From NCBI RefSeq assembly GCF_001528665.1, contig NZ_BBYJ01000009.1:62001-126000 (forward strand): a stretch of 64,000 bases of DNA. Direction: 5' to 3'. Of this stretch, positions 1 to 9,189 are shown piece after piece. Numbering within the stretch: the first letter of the stretch is position 1; each line of letters starts with the position of its first letter. Below the pieces are notes generated by a model that had not been told where the DNA came from, searched no databases, and saw only the letters and a list, made by a program, of their open reading frames with translations. The stretch is from Microtetraspora malaysiensis. GTDB taxonomy: Bacteria; Actinomycetota; Actinomycetes; Streptosporangiales; Streptosporangiaceae. The position numbers and the translations under genes are program-made.

Positions 1-1439
1 CTGACCTGGCTGAGGGCATGGGCCAGCCGAGCGACGACGCCAAGACCTGGACGTACAAGCTCAAGCAGGGCGTCAAGTTCGAGGACGGCACGCCGATCAC
101 GTCCAAGGACGTCAAGTACGCCGTGCTGCGCTCGCTCGACAAGGAGGTGTTCCCCGACGGGTACACCTACTTCAACGACTTCCTGGACCTGCCGAAGGGC
201 TACAAGGGCCCGTACAAGTCCAAGGGCGTCAATACCGACCAGGCGATCGAGACGCCGGACGACCAGACGATCGTCTTCCACCTGAAGCAGTCGCTGAGCA
301 ACTTCGACTACTTCGCCCAGCTTCCCGCGACCATCCCGGTCCCGGAGGCCAAGGACACTGGTGCGAAGTACCGCGAGCACGTGATCGCCTCTGGGCCGTA
401 CATGTTCCAGAAGAACGAGATCGGCAAGGGCTTCACGCTGGCCCGCAACCCCAACTGGGACCCGGCCACCGACCCGAACCGCCGCGCGCTCCCGGACGGC
501 TACGAGGTCACGACCAACGTCAACGCCGACGACATCGACAACCGGATCCTCTCCGGCGACCTCGACGTCGCGGTGCTCGGCACCGGCATCAAGCAGGCGG
601 CCCTCGGTCGTGTCCTCGGCGACCCGACGGTCAAGGCCAACTCCGACAACCCGACGAGCACCCGCCTCTGGTACACCTCGATCAACGGCAACGTCCCGCC
701 GCTGGACAACATCGACTGCCGTAAGGCCGTTCAGTACGCCGCGAACAAGGTGGACTACCAGACCGCCTTCGGCGGCGAGTTCGCCGGCGGTCAGATCGCG
801 ACCAGCATGCTCCCGCCGGCGATCCCCGGTCACGAGGACTTCAACCTCTACCCGCCGGGTGCCGACAACAAGGGCGACCTGGAGAAGGCGAAGGAGTCCC
901 TGAAGGCCTGCGGTCAGCCGGACGGCTTCGAGACCAACATCGCCTACCGCGTCGAGCGTCCGAACGAGAAGGCCGCGGCCGAGGCGCTGCAGCAGGCCCT
1001 GGGCCGGGTCGGCATCAAGGTGACGCTCAAGGGGTTCCCGCAGGCGGACTACTTCGCGCTGTACGCCGGCAAGCCGGGCTTCGCGAAGGACAACAAGATC
1101 GGCCTGGCCCAGAACGGCTGGCAGTCCGACTGGCCTGACGGTTTCGGCTTCTTCGGCCAGATCGTCGACAGCCGCGTCATCCGCGACACCGGCGGTTCCT
1201 CGAATGTCAGCGTCCGGGACCCCGAGGTCGACAAGCTGCTCGACCAGGCGATGGCGGAGACCGACGAGGCCAAGCGCAACGCGATCTGGACCGCGATCGA
1301 CAAGAAGGTCATGGAGGACGCCTACGTCCTGCCCGGCATCTGGACGAAGACCCTCATTGTCCGTAGCAAGAACGCGACGAACGTCTTCGTGAACGACGCG
1401 TACGGCATGTACGACTACCTGGGCCTCGGCGTCAAGTAA
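1..1439 (+). CDS. Peptide ABC transporter substrate-binding protein (family 5), 5'-truncated by the window
   Basis: Extracellular solute-binding protein of the DppA/OppA type (SBP_bac_5), which captures oligopeptides outside the membrane and hands them to the permeases encoded next. The frame is open from base 3, so the signal peptide/lipobox and roughly the first hundred residues lie outside the window. About 479 residues are visible. The family signature near the N-terminal third (WTYKLKQGVKFEDGTPITSKD) and the C-terminal DPEVDKLLDQAM...R..IWTAIDKKVMEDAYVLPG pattern support the assignment. The substrate is inferred from family only. It is followed by a strong hairpin and then the permease gene, so it is the promoter-proximal visible gene of the operon. 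Confidence 0.93.
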   Translation, partial: DLAEGMGQPSDDAKTWTYKLKQGVKFEDGTPITSKDVKYAVLRSLDKEVFPDGYTYFNDFLDLPKGYKGPYKSKGVNTDQAIETPDDQTIVFHLKQSLSNFDYFAQLPATIPVPEAKDTGAKYREHVIASGPYMFQKNEIGKGFTLARNPNWDPATDPNRRALPDGYEVTTNVNADDIDNRILSGDLDVAVLGTGIKQAALGRVLGDPTVKANSDNPTSTRLWYTSINGNVPPLDNIDCRKAVQYAANKVDYQTAFGGEFAGGQIATSMLPPAIPGHEDFNLYPPGADNKGDLEKAKESLKACGQPDGFETNIAYRVERPNEKAAAEALQQALGRVGIKVTLKGFPQADYFALYAGKPGFAKDNKIGLAQNGWQSDWPDGFGFFGQIVDSRVIRDTGGSSNVSVRDPEVDKLLDQAMAETDEAKRNAIWTAIDKKVMEDAYVLPGIWTKTLIVRSKNATNVFVNDAYGMYDYLGLGVK

Positions 1440-1475
1440 TCGCGAAACCGATCCGACACACCTGAGCACGGCAGG

Positions 1476-1499
1476 GGGCCGGCCCGTTCGGGCCGGCCC
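1476..1499 (+). terminator. GC-rich hairpin between binding-protein and permease genes
   Basis: A perfect 10-bp stem (1476-1485 with 1490-1499) closes a GTTC loop just after the binding-protein stop codon. There is no U-tract. In binding-protein operons such hairpins act as partial terminators or 3' stabilisers and keep the binding protein more abundant than the membrane parts. That role is inferred here. Confidence 0.6.
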
Positions 1500-1516
1500 T
1501 CGGAGCCGGGGGGACT

Positions 1517-2536
1517 GTGGTCACATACATCATCAGGCGGCTGATCTGGGCGGCCGTGATGCTCACCATTGTGAGCATCATCACGTTTGCCATCTTCTTC
1601 CTGGTGCCGCGCCTGGCGGGCGCGACGCCGGAGAGCCTCGCCGCTCGCTACGTCGGCCGTACCGCCAACGCGGAACAGGTGCAGATCGCCGCCGAGAAGC
1701 TCGGCTTCAACGATCCCCTGGTCGTGCAGTACGGACGATTCGCCAAGGGCATCGTCGCAGGCGCGGACTATGACTACGGTCCGGGCGTGGAGCACTGCCC
1801 CGCTCCGTGCTTCGGCTACTCCTTCCTCACCCGGCTGCCCGTCTGGCCGGACCTGCTCGACCGCCTCCCGGTGACGATGTCGCTGGCGTTCGGCGCGGCG
1901 ATCATCTGGGTGCTGGCGGGTGTGGCGACCGGCGTGGTGTCCGCCCTCAAGCGGGGCAGCTTCTTCGACCGGGCGGCGATGACGATCGCGCTCGGCGGCG
2001 TCTCCCTCCCGATCTTCTTCACGGGCATCGTGTCGATGGTGGTGTTCAGCTACGGCAACCCGTTCTCGATCACCGCGCCGGGCGGCAGTTACACCCCGCT
2101 CCTGGACGACCCCGTGGCCTGGGCGTACAGCCTGGTCCTGCCGTGGGTCACCCTCGCCTTCCTGTACGCCGCCGGATACGCGCGGCTCACCCGGGCCGGG
2201 ATGCTGGAGACGATGAACGAGGACTATATCCGCACTGCTCGGGCCAAGGGGCTGGCCGAGCGTACGGTGGTGCTCAAGCACGGCCTGCGCGGCGCGCTCA
2301 CCCCCCTCGTGACCATCTTCGGTCTCGACGTCGGCCTTCTTCTGGGCGGAGCGGTGCTCACCGAGAGCACCTACTCCTTGCCCGGCATGGGCAAGTACGC
2401 CATCGACGCCATCACGAACCAGGACCTGCCCAAGGTCATGGGCGTGGTCCTGTTCGCCGCGTTCTTCGTCGTCGTGGCGAATCTGATCGTCGACCTGCTG
2501 TACGCCGTGGTCGACCCGAGGGTGAGGTTGGCGTGA
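1517..2536 (+). CDS. Peptide ABC transporter permease (DppB-like)
   Basis: Inner-membrane permease of the BPD_transp_1 family, 339 residues. The N-terminus (IIRRLIWAAVMLTIVSIITFAIFFLVPRL in short hydrophobic runs) is the typical DppB opening helix. The EAA-type cytoplasmic loop that contacts the ATPases is seen as NEDYIRTARAKGL, followed by the LTPLVTIFGLDVGLLLGGAVLTES segment and a final helix before [12 protein letters not shown] start at 1517 follows a G-rich ribosome site. The stop overlaps the next gene's start in a GTGA. A second permease (DppC type) normally lies between this gene and the ATPases, and it is absent here. Confidence 0.93.
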   Translation: MVTYIIRRLIWAAVMLTIVSIITFAIFFLVPRLAGATPESLAARYVGRTANAEQVQIAAEKLGFNDPLVVQYGRFAKGIVAGADYDYGPGVEHCPAPCFGYSFLTRLPVWPDLLDRLPVTMSLAFGAAIIWVLAGVATGVVSALKRGSFFDRAAMTIALGGVSLPIFFTGIVSMVVFSYGNPFSITAPGGSYTPLLDDPVAWAYSLVLPWVTLAFLYAAGYARLTRAGMLETMNEDYIRTARAKGLAERTVVLKHGLRGALTPLVTIFGLDVGLLLGGAVLTESTYSLPGMGKYAIDAITNQDLPKVMGVVLFAAFFVVVANLIVDLLYAVVDPRVRLA

Positions 2537-3558
2537 CCTTCCTGGAACTGAAGGATCTGCGGATCCACTTCCCGAGCGACGACGGTCTCGTCAAGTCGGT
2601 GGACGGGCTCTCGTTCCGGCTGGAGCGGGGCAAGACCCTCGGCATCGTCGGCGAGTCCGGCTCGGGCAAGAGCGTCACCAGCCTCGGCATCCTCGGCCTG
2701 CACAAGGGCGGCCGCGCCAAGATCTCCGGTGAGATCTGGCTGGACGGCGAGGAACTGGTGAGCGCGAGCGCCGAGCACGTGCGTACGCTGCGCGGCAAGA
2801 AGATGGCGATGATCTTCCAGGATCCGCTGTCCGCGATGCACCCGTTCTACACGGTCGGCGCGCAGATCATGGAGGCGTACCGGATCCACCACGACGTGAG
2901 TAAGAAGGTCGCGCGCAAGCACGCGATCGAGATGCTCGACCGGGTCGGCATCCCGCAGCCTGACCGGCGGGTGGACAGCTACCCGCACGAGTTCTCCGGT
3001 GGCATGCGGCAGCGCGCCATGATCGCCATGGCGCTGAGCTGCGACCCCGAGCTGCTCATCGCGGACGAGCCGACGACGGCCCTCGACGTGACCGTCCAGG
3101 CGCAGATCCTCGACCTGATGCGCGACCTGCAGCGCGACTTCAACGCCGCGCTGATCGTCATCACCCACGACCTGGGCGTGGTTGCCGAGCTGTCCGACGA
3201 CATCCTGGTGATGTACGCGGGCAAGGCCATCGAGTACGGCACGGCCGAGGACATCTTCGAACGGCCGGAGCATCCGTACACCTGGGGTCTCCTCGGCTCG
3301 ATGCCCCGCCTCGACCGGGAGCGCACCGAGCGCCTCCTGCCGATCAAGGGCTCGCCGCCCTCGCTGATCAACGTGCCGCCGGGGTGCGCCTTCCACCCGC
3401 GCTGCACGTTCGCCGACCGCACCGGCGGCAGGTCCACCTCGGAGGTCCCCGAGCTCCTGGAGAGCGAGGGCGGTCACCTGGTGCGCTGCCACCTGTCCCG
3501 CGACGTCCGGCGCACCGCCTGGGAGAACGAGATCAAGCCCAATCTGGAGGCGTCGTGA
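2533..3558 (+). CDS. Peptide ABC transporter ATP-binding protein (DppD-like)
   Basis: ATPase subunit of 341 residues, started by the GTG that overlaps the permease stop (GTGA). It has the Walker A motif GESGSGKS near residue 40, the Q-loop [11 protein letters not shown], the signature [12 protein letters not shown], Walker [13 protein letters not shown] and the switch histidine in VITHDLGVV. The C-terminal oligopeptide-type extension carries the [10 protein letters not shown] cysteine motif typical of DppD/OppD. It should pair with the next ATPase as a heterodimer to power peptide import. Translational coupling to both neighbours is evident from the 4-base overlaps. Confidence 0.95.
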   Translation: MTFLELKDLRIHFPSDDGLVKSVDGLSFRLERGKTLGIVGESGSGKSVTSLGILGLHKGGRAKISGEIWLDGEELVSASAEHVRTLRGKKMAMIFQDPLSAMHPFYTVGAQIMEAYRIHHDVSKKVARKHAIEMLDRVGIPQPDRRVDSYPHEFSGGMRQRAMIAMALSCDPELLIADEPTTALDVTVQAQILDLMRDLQRDFNAALIVITHDLGVVAELSDDILVMYAGKAIEYGTAEDIFERPEHPYTWGLLGSMPRLDRERTERLLPIKGSPPSLINVPPGCAFHPRCTFADRTGGRSTSEVPELLESEGGHLVRCHLSRDVRRTAWENEIKPNLEAS

Positions 3559-4658
3559 GCGAGCGTGGGACGCCGGCCGGAGCCGGCGCGGCCCGGGATC
3601 CTCTGCTGAGCGTGCAGGACCTGCAGAAGCACTTCCCGGTCACGAAGGGGCTGCTCAAGCGGCAGGTGGGTGCGGTCAAGGCCGTCGACGGCATCAGCTT
3701 CGACGTCTTCAAGGGCGAGACCCTCGGCCTGGTCGGGGAGTCGGGCTGCGGCAAGACGACCACCGGACGGCTGATCACCCGGCTGATCGAGCCGACCGGC
3801 GGCAAGATCCACTTCGAGGGCCACGACATCACCCACATGTCGCAGGGGCGGATGCGGCCGCTCCGCCGCGACGTCCAGATCATCTTCCAGGACCCGTACA
3901 GCTCGCTGAACCCCCGCCACACGGTGGGCGCCATCGTCGGCGCGCCGTTCCGGATCCAGGGGATCAAGACCGAGCAGGGCACCAAGAAGGCGGTCCAGGA
4001 GATCCTGGAGATGGTCGGGCTCAACCCCGAGCACTACAACCGCTACCCGCACGAGTTCTCCGGCGGCCAGCGCCAGCGCATCGGCATCGCGCGCACGCTC
4101 GCGCTCAAGCCCAAGCTGATCATCGCCGACGAGCCGGTGTCCGCGCTCGACGTGTCGATCCAGGCGCAGGTGGTCAACCTCCTGGAGGACCTGCAGAACG
4201 AGCTCGACCTCACCTACGTGGTGATCGCGCACGACCTGTCGGTGGTCCGGCACATCAGCGACCGGGTCGCGGTGATGTACCTCGGCAAGATCGTCGAGCT
4301 GGCCGACCGCAAGAGCCTGTACGAGGCGCCGATGCACCCGTACACGAACGCGCTCCTGTCGGCGGTGCCGCTCCCGGACGTGAAGCGGCGCAAGGAGCGC
4401 GACCGCATCCGGCTGCTGGGAGACGTGCCCTCGCCGCTCAACCCGCCGCCCGCGTGCCGCTTCCACACCCGCTGCTGGAAGGCGCAGGAGGTCTGCTCTA
4501 AGGTCGAGCCGCCGCTGCTGGCGCTCGCGTCCGGCCACCAGGTGGCCTGCCACTTCCCGGAGAACGCCCCCGCGGGCGCGACCGGCGCCGAGCCGGCGGA
4601 CGGGAACGGTACGCAGGGAGAGGCCGCGCCGGGGGAGGGCGCGACGACCTCCTCGTGA
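3555..4658 (+). CDS. Peptide ABC transporter ATP-binding protein (DppF-like)
   Basis: Second ATPase of the transporter, 367 residues from a GTG at 3555 overlapping the dppD-like stop (GTGA). It shows Walker [10 protein letters not shown], the DppF-typical Q-loop [11 protein letters not shown], signature [13 protein letters not shown], Walker [13 protein letters not shown] and H-loop VIAHDLSVV. The C-terminal peptide-transporter extension ([16 protein letters not shown]) is present, followed by a low-complexity Ala/Gly/Glu tail of about 30 residues. It is the last gene of the operon and converges with the response regulator gene, with a shared hairpin at the junction. Confidence 0.95.
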   Translation: MSERGTPAGAGAARDPLLSVQDLQKHFPVTKGLLKRQVGAVKAVDGISFDVFKGETLGLVGESGCGKTTTGRLITRLIEPTGGKIHFEGHDITHMSQGRMRPLRRDVQIIFQDPYSSLNPRHTVGAIVGAPFRIQGIKTEQGTKKAVQEILEMVGLNPEHYNRYPHEFSGGQRQRIGIARTLALKPKLIIADEPVSALDVSIQAQVVNLLEDLQNELDLTYVVIAHDLSVVRHISDRVAVMYLGKIVELADRKSLYEAPMHPYTNALLSAVPLPDVKRRKERDRIRLLGDVPSPLNPPPACRFHTRCWKAQEVCSKVEPPLLALASGHQVACHFPENAPAGATGAEPADGNGTQGEAAPGEGATTSS

Positions 4659-4665
4659 CGCGCGG

Positions 4666-4705
4666 TCACGCCGGGCGGCCCCTCAGGAGCGGGCGCCCGG
4701 CGTGA
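4666..4705. terminator. Bidirectional hairpin between convergent transcription units
   Basis: A perfect 12-bp stem (4666-4677 with 4694-4705) encloses a 16-base loop. It sits immediately after the peptide transporter operon and overlaps the last codons of the convergent response regulator gene. A symmetrical stem can serve both strands. Confidence 0.55.
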
Positions 4706-5369
4706 TCAGCCCGGTCTCGTAGGCGAGGACGACGGCCTGCACCCGGTCGCGCAGGGACAGTTTGGTCAGCACGTTGCCGACGTGCGTCTTCACCGTGGTC
4801 TCGCTGACCACCAGCTTCGCCGCGATCTCGGCGTTCGACATGCCCTTGGCGATGAGCTGGAGCACCTCCAGCTCGCGCTCGGTCAGCCGGTCGAGGCGGG
4901 CCGGGACCGCGCGCTCCTGCGCGGACGGCAGCCGGGTGGCGAACCGGTCGAGCAGCCGCCGGGTGACGCTCGGCGCCACGATCGCGTCGCCCCCCGCCAC
5001 CACCCGGATCGCCTGCACGAGGTCGTCCGGCGGCACGTCCTTCAGCAGGAAGCCGCTCGCCCCGGCGCGCAGCGCCTCCACGATGTACTCGTCCAGGTCG
5101 AACGTGGTCAGCACCAGGACCTTGGGCACGTGCGCGCTGGCCGACGCCTCCCGCACGATGCGCCGGGTCGCCTCGATGCCGTCCATGCCCGGCATCCGGA
5201 TGTCCATGAGGACGACGTCGGGCAGCAGCGCCCGGGACTGTTCCATGGCCATCGCGCCGTCGCCCGCCTCGCCGACGACGGTGACGTCCTGCTCGGCCTC
5301 AAGGATGAAGCGAAATCCGGTACGCAGCAGCGGCTGGTCGTCCACCAGCAGCACTCTGATCGGCATCAT
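4683..5369 (-). CDS. NarL/FixJ-type response regulator
   Basis: Two-component response regulator of 228 residues. The receiver domain (about 4-120) has the acidic pair in LLVDDQPLL, the phospho-acceptor Asp56 in VVLMDIRMPGMDG, the conserved Thr in VLVLTTFD and the Lys in GFLLKDV. The C-terminal LuxR-type helix-turn-helix (about 160-225) reads LTERELEVLQLIAKGMSNAEIA and VKTHVGNVLTKL in parts. It is translated from the second gene of a kinase-regulator pair. The ATGA overlap with the kinase stop selects the first of two adjacent ATG codons. Target genes are not visible, and the neighbouring peptide operon is only a guess. Confidence 0.95.
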   Translation of the reverse strand: MMPIRVLLVDDQPLLRTGFRFILEAEQDVTVVGEAGDGAMAMEQSRALLPDVVLMDIRMPGMDGIEATRRIVREASASAHVPKVLVLTTFDLDEYIVEALRAGASGFLLKDVPPDDLVQAIRVVAGGDAIVAPSVTRRLLDRFATRLPSAQERAVPARLDRLTERELEVLQLIAKGMSNAEIAAKLVVSETTVKTHVGNVLTKLSLRDRVQAVVLAYETGLITPGARS

Positions 5370-6589
5370 CTGTCCTTGAGGGGGAAGCGGGCGCTGACCT
5401 CGAACCCGCCCCCGTCGCGGGGACCGATTCGCAGGACTCCACCATAAAGGGCGACCCGCTCCTTGATGCCCACAAGGCCGTGACCGGTCCGGGCCGGAAG
5501 GTCGGGTTCCGGCGCCGGGCCGCGCCCGTCGTCCTCCACGTGAACCCGCAGCTCGCCGCCCTCCCGGCGGACGGTCACCCACGCCCTGGCCGCCGGTCCC
5601 GCGTGCCTGAGGCTGTTCGTGAGCGCCTCCTGGATGAGGCGGTAGGCGGCGAGGTCCACACCGGGCGGGAGCGCCGGCAGGTCGCCCCCCGCGCCGCCCT
5701 CGACGCTCAGCTCGGTGCGCAGGCCGGCCTCGCGCATCTGGTCGACCAGCGTGGGCACGTCCTGCATGCCCGGCTGCGGCCCGAGCTCGGCCGGGCCGTC
5801 GGTGCGCAGCACGCCCACGATGTTGCGCATCTCCGCCATCGCCGTGCGCCCCATCTCCTCGATGGCGCTCAACGCGTCCCGCGCCACGTCCGGCTTGACC
5901 GCCAGCATCTTGCGCGCGGCCGCGGCCTGGACCGTCATGACGCTCACGTGGTGTGCCACGACGTCGTGCAGCTCCCGGGCGATCCGGGACCGCTCCTCGG
6001 CCCTGGCGGCCCGGGTGTCGGCCTCCCGCGCCCGCTCCAGCCGGTCGGTACGGTCGACCAGCTCGGCGAGATAGGCGCGGCGCAGCCGCACGCTGCGCCC
6101 GCCGATCCAGCAGAGCATGGCGACCACCACCGCGATGACATGGTCCGCCCAGGAGAGCGGCTCGTCGCCCAGCAGCGCGCCCACGGCGTAGCCGAGGCCG
6201 GCGACGGAGAGGGCGATCAGGCTGACCGCGAACCCCCGGTGTGCGGCGGCCGAGTAGAGGAGGATCAGCGTCGCGACGCCGCCCAGCCCCGGGTTGAGGT
6301 CGAACGCGTGGAGGGCCACCTCGGGCAGCGTGGCGAAGGCCAGCGCGATCAGCGGGTAGCGGCGGCGCAGCGCCACCGGCAGCGTGCACAGCACGGCCAG
6401 GACGAGGCCGAGCGCGCCCGGGGCGCGCGGCTCCACCGCTGGGACACCCGCCCAGCTCTCTATCAGCCCGTCGCCCAGCAGCAGGATGAGCGCGAGCGAC
6501 GCCGCGGTGAGAACCGCCGCGACAGCCGAGTCGGTGATCAGGGGGTGCGATCGGATCGAGGATCTCGCACTGCCGGGGGTGGAGCGCAC
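5366..6589 (-). CDS. DesK/NarX-type sensor histidine kinase
   Basis: Membrane sensor kinase of 407 residues. Five to six hydrophobic segments lie between about residues 20 and 165. A short coiled stretch leads to the HisKA_3 dimerisation helix with the phospho-acceptor His208 in RIARELHDVVAHHVS, and a C-terminal HATPase_c domain has the N-box around LIQEALTNSLRHA and the G-box VEDDGRGP plus GHGLVGIKER. No extracellular sensing domain is evident, so the stimulus may be read within the membrane. It is co-transcribed with the response regulator downstream (ATGA overlap). The start is a GTG with a ribosome site lying very close. Confidence 0.94.
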   Translation of the reverse strand: MRSTPGSARSSIRSHPLITDSAVAAVLTAASLALILLLGDGLIESWAGVPAVEPRAPGALGLVLAVLCTLPVALRRRYPLIALAFATLPEVALHAFDLNPGLGGVATLILLYSAAAHRGFAVSLIALSVAGLGYAVGALLGDEPLSWADHVIAVVVAMLCWIGGRSVRLRRAYLAELVDRTDRLERAREADTRAARAEERSRIARELHDVVAHHVSVMTVQAAAARKMLAVKPDVARDALSAIEEMGRTAMAEMRNIVGVLRTDGPAELGPQPGMQDVPTLVDQMREAGLRTELSVEGGAGGDLPALPPGVDLAAYRLIQEALTNSLRHAGPAARAWVTVRREGGELRVHVEDDGRGPAPEPDLPARTGHGLVGIKERVALYGGVLRIGPRDGGGFEVSARFPLKDR

Positions 6590-6692
6590 GCTCCCAATTT
6601 ACGGACCCCGCCTGAGCGACCGACCCTGCCCCGGGCGGATATTCGGCTCGTCCGAAGGGATGAGTCCCGCGAGGCCTGCCGGGCGGCGGGCG

Positions 6693-7556
6693 TCACAGCT
6701 CGTCGCTGGCCGCCCGGTGGCTGCTCCTGCGCGAGCTGAGCCCCGGGTCACGGTCGGGGACGGGCGGGGGAGTGCCGCCGAACTCGGGGCACAGCTCCTG
6801 GTGGTCGCACCAGTCGCACAGCCGCGAGCGCCTGGCCCGCCACTCGCGCGACTGCAGTGAGCGCTCGATCGCCTCCCAGAGCGCCTGGACCTTCCGCTCG
6901 GTGGCCCGCAGGTCGGCCTCGTCCGGCACGTACCGGATGATCTCACCGTTGCCGAGGTACATGAGCTGGAGCATGCGCGGCACCGCGCCGCGCAGCCGCC
7001 ACAGCGCCAGGGCGTAGAACCGCATCTGGAACAGCGCCTTGGCCTCGAACTCCGGGCCCGGCGCGCTGCCCGTCTTGTAGTCGACGACCCGCACCTCGCC
7101 GGTCGGCGCCACGTCCAGCCGGTCGATGTAGCCGCGCAGCAGCAGCCCGCTGTCCAGCACCGTCTCGACGTACATCTCGCGCTCGGCCGGTTCGAGACGG
7201 CGCGGGTCCTCCAGCGTGAAGTACCGCTCGACCATCCCCCTGGCCTCGGTGAGCCAGCGGTCCCGCTCCTCGTCGTCGGCGAACAGCCCGCCGTACTCCG
7301 GGGCCTCGTCGAGCAGCCGCCGCCACTGCGGTTCGAGCAGATCCTGCGCGGCCGCCACCGTGCGGGCCCCCGAGGGCAGGTCGTACAGCCGCTCCAGGAC
7401 GGCGTGGACCAGCGTGCCGCGGACCGCGGCGGGGGAGGGCTTCTCGGGGAGCCGGTCGATCACCCTGAACCTGTAGAGCAGCGGGCATGTCATGAAATCG
7501 CCGGCACGGGATGGGGAGAGGGCGCCGATGATCGCGCGCTCTTCGGTGAGAGCCAT
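6693..7556 (-). CDS. Fe-S cluster RecB-family (PD-(D/E)XK) nuclease
   Basis: Predicted DNA nuclease of 287 residues, counted from the ATG at 7556. The catalytic core includes GTLVHAVLE (His51), the acidic YIDRLDV (Asp145), VVDYKTG (Asp159, Lys161) and the QxxxY-type motif QMRFYAL. Four cysteines (24, 247, 250, 256; a single N-terminal Cys plus a CxxC-x5-C cluster) match the 4Fe-4S arrangement known in AddB- and Cas4-like nucleases. The ATG is favoured over an upstream GTG because a TACAGT -10 box ends seven bases before it, giving a leaderless message. A DNA-damage-type promoter lies directly upstream. Genes of this family often border actinobacterial proteasome clusters (from memory, also in M. 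tuberculosis). Confidence 0.88.
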   Translation of the reverse strand: MALTEERAIIGALSPSRAGDFMTCPLLYRFRVIDRLPEKPSPAAVRGTLVHAVLERLYDLPSGARTVAAAQDLLEPQWRRLLDEAPEYGGLFADDEERDRWLTEARGMVERYFTLEDPRRLEPAEREMYVETVLDSGLLLRGYIDRLDVAPTGEVRVVDYKTGSAPGPEFEAKALFQMRFYALALWRLRGAVPRMLQLMYLGNGEIIRYVPDEADLRATERKVQALWEAIERSLQSREWRARRSRLCDWCDHQELCPEFGGTPPPVPDRDPGLSSRRSSHRAASDEL

Positions 7557-7563
7557 GTCCCGC

Positions 7564-7586
7564 ACTGTAGGACACCACGCTGACAG
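7564..7586 (-). promoter_or_regulatory. Candidate PafBC-dependent (RecA-NDp type) promoter of the Fe-S nuclease gene
   Basis: Read on the minus strand: CTGTCA at 7586-7581, then exactly 11 bases, then TACAGT at 7569-7564, seven bases before the ATG. The known LexA-independent damage promoter is tTGTCRgtg, N8, TAnnnT, which has the same spacing. Seven of the nine upstream positions match (CTGTCAGCG). Confidence 0.6.
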
Positions 7587-7681
7587 AAACCGGTCCCGGT
7601 GCCCGTACGGCCCGTGTCAGGCGTGGCCTGCGGCCACCCCGCGGCGCGTACCATCGAGGCCAAGGAGGGAAGACGACCACC

Positions 7682-8812
7682 ATGAGTACCCCTGTGAATG
7701 GCTCCCCCGGCCTGCGGATGGGACGGCCGTTCGGCATCCCGGTCTACGTCTCGCCGACCTGGCTCCTCGTGGCCGCCTTCATCACCTGGAGCGCCGAACC
7801 GTGGTTCGCGGCCTACCTCCCCGGATACGGCCGCCCCGCCACGTACGCGGTGGCGCTGCTGTTCGCGGTGCTGCTCTATCTGTCGGTGCTCGCGCACGAG
7901 CTGGCCCACTGCGTGGTCGCCAAGCACTACGGCTACCCGGTGCGCAGGATCGTCCTCTACATGCTCGGCGGCGTCTCGGAGATCGAGCGCGAGCCGGACA
8001 CCCCGGGGCGTGAGTTCCTCGTCGCGGCGGCCGGCCCGGCGCTCTCGCTGGGCCTCGGCGGCCTTGGGTACCTGCTGCTCACCTTCGCCATGCCGCCCGA
8101 GGGCCTCTTCTACGTACTCGTTTTCCAGCTCACCGGGGCCAACCTGATCGTCGGGGTCTTCAACCTGGTGCCCGGCCTCCCGCTCGACGGCGGCCGCATC
8201 CTGCGGGCGGGTGTGTGGAAGATCACCCGCAACCCCGTCAGCGGCACCGTGGCCGCCGCCTGGGTCGGCCGGGGCCTCGCCGTCGTCATGATCGCCTGGC
8301 CGCTCCTGACGTCCGTCATGACCGGGCAGGAGATGGACATCCCGCTCTTGCTCTGGTCGGTCATCCTGGCCTCGTTCATCTGGATGGGCGCCACGCAGTC
8401 GCTGCGGGTGGCCCGGGTGCGCGCCCGCCTTCCCCACCTCCGCGCCCGCACCCTCGCCCGCCGCGCGGTGCCGGTGACCGCCGAGGTGCCGCTGTCGGAG
8501 GCGCTGCGCCGGGCGCAGGACGCGGGCGCCGGAGCCATGGTCGTGGTCGACCACGAGGCCCGCCCGGTGGGCATCGTCAACGACGCCGCGGTGAACGCGA
8601 CGCCGGAGCACAGGCGGCCCTGGGTGAACGTCGGAGCCCTGGCCCGCAGCCTGGAGCCGTCGCTGGTGCTCGGGGCCGACCTGGAGGGCGAGCCGCTGCT
8701 CGACGCCATGCGCGGCAGCCCGTCGGGGGAGTACCTGCTGGTCGAGCGCGGCGGCGAGATCTACGGCGTGCTCGTCACCTCCGACGTGAACCGGGTGTTC
8801 TCCGGAGTCTGA
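7682..8812 (+). CDS. Site-2 protease family (M50) membrane metalloprotease with CBS domains
   Basis: Intramembrane zinc protease of 376 residues. The zinc site is HELAH (His72, Glu73, His76), and the third ligand lies in the NLVPGLPLDGGR motif (Asp169). About six transmembrane segments cover residues 25-240. The cytoplasmic C-terminal part (about 255-376) looks like a CBS-domain pair (VPLSEALRRAQDAGAGAMVVVD; SGEYLLVERGGEIYGVLVTSDV in parts), which usually senses adenine nucleotides. Members cleave membrane-anchored regulators such as anti-sigma factors, but the substrate here is unknown. AAGGAGGG at 7662-7669 precedes the ATG. Confidence 0.92.
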   Translation: MSTPVNGSPGLRMGRPFGIPVYVSPTWLLVAAFITWSAEPWFAAYLPGYGRPATYAVALLFAVLLYLSVLAHELAHCVVAKHYGYPVRRIVLYMLGGVSEIEREPDTPGREFLVAAAGPALSLGLGGLGYLLLTFAMPPEGLFYVLVFQLTGANLIVGVFNLVPGLPLDGGRILRAGVWKITRNPVSGTVAAAWVGRGLAVVMIAWPLLTSVMTGQEMDIPLLLWSVILASFIWMGATQSLRVARVRARLPHLRARTLARRAVPVTAEVPLSEALRRAQDAGAGAMVVVDHEARPVGIVNDAAVNATPEHRRPWVNVGALARSLEPSLVLGADLEGEPLLDAMRGSPSGEYLLVERGGEIYGVLVTSDVNRVFSGV

Positions 8813-9189
8813 CGGCGCGTCCGGCCGCGGACGCCGATCCGACCTCCCCACTCGTCTAGTGGGGGCAGGTGCGACTAGTGTTCTGATCAAACCGATCAGG
8901 AGCGTGCAGTGGCCAGCCCTCAAAGCGTCGGCGCGCCGACCCGCGAGCCATTCGGCGTCGTGCCCGCGCCCCGCACGGCGGCGGGCCGATCGGATGTCCG
9001 GGCGCGGGCGTCCGGGAGCGGATGGCCTCAGGAAGGCTGTATGCCGTTCTTTTTGCTACGTTCTGGGGTGATCGACCTGGTGTCGCCTTCGGTCACGTTC
9101 CGGGCCCCGCCCCCCGCGGACGGATTCCCGGTGAGCGCGCCGATGCCGGTGCCGTTCAACTGGTGGGGTTTCCGGAAAGGGAGAGTTCA
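8813..9189. other. Intergenic stretch between site-2 protease and FHA genes
   Basis: This 377-base stretch starts with a perfect hairpin, CCCCACT/AGTGGGG (8846-8852 with 8858-8864), probably the end of the protease message. A TAGTGT -10-like box (8876-8881) and an AGGAG sequence near 8897 follow, in front of a weak 94-codon frame described separately. I see no RNA gene in it. Confidence 0.4.

Noticed and set aside
1587-1874. Arg/Ser-rich frames inside the permease gene and many similar frames throughout
   Set aside because: These are plus-one shadows of real genes; their composition is the typical frame-shifted GC-rich pattern and none has a ribosome site with a sensible product.
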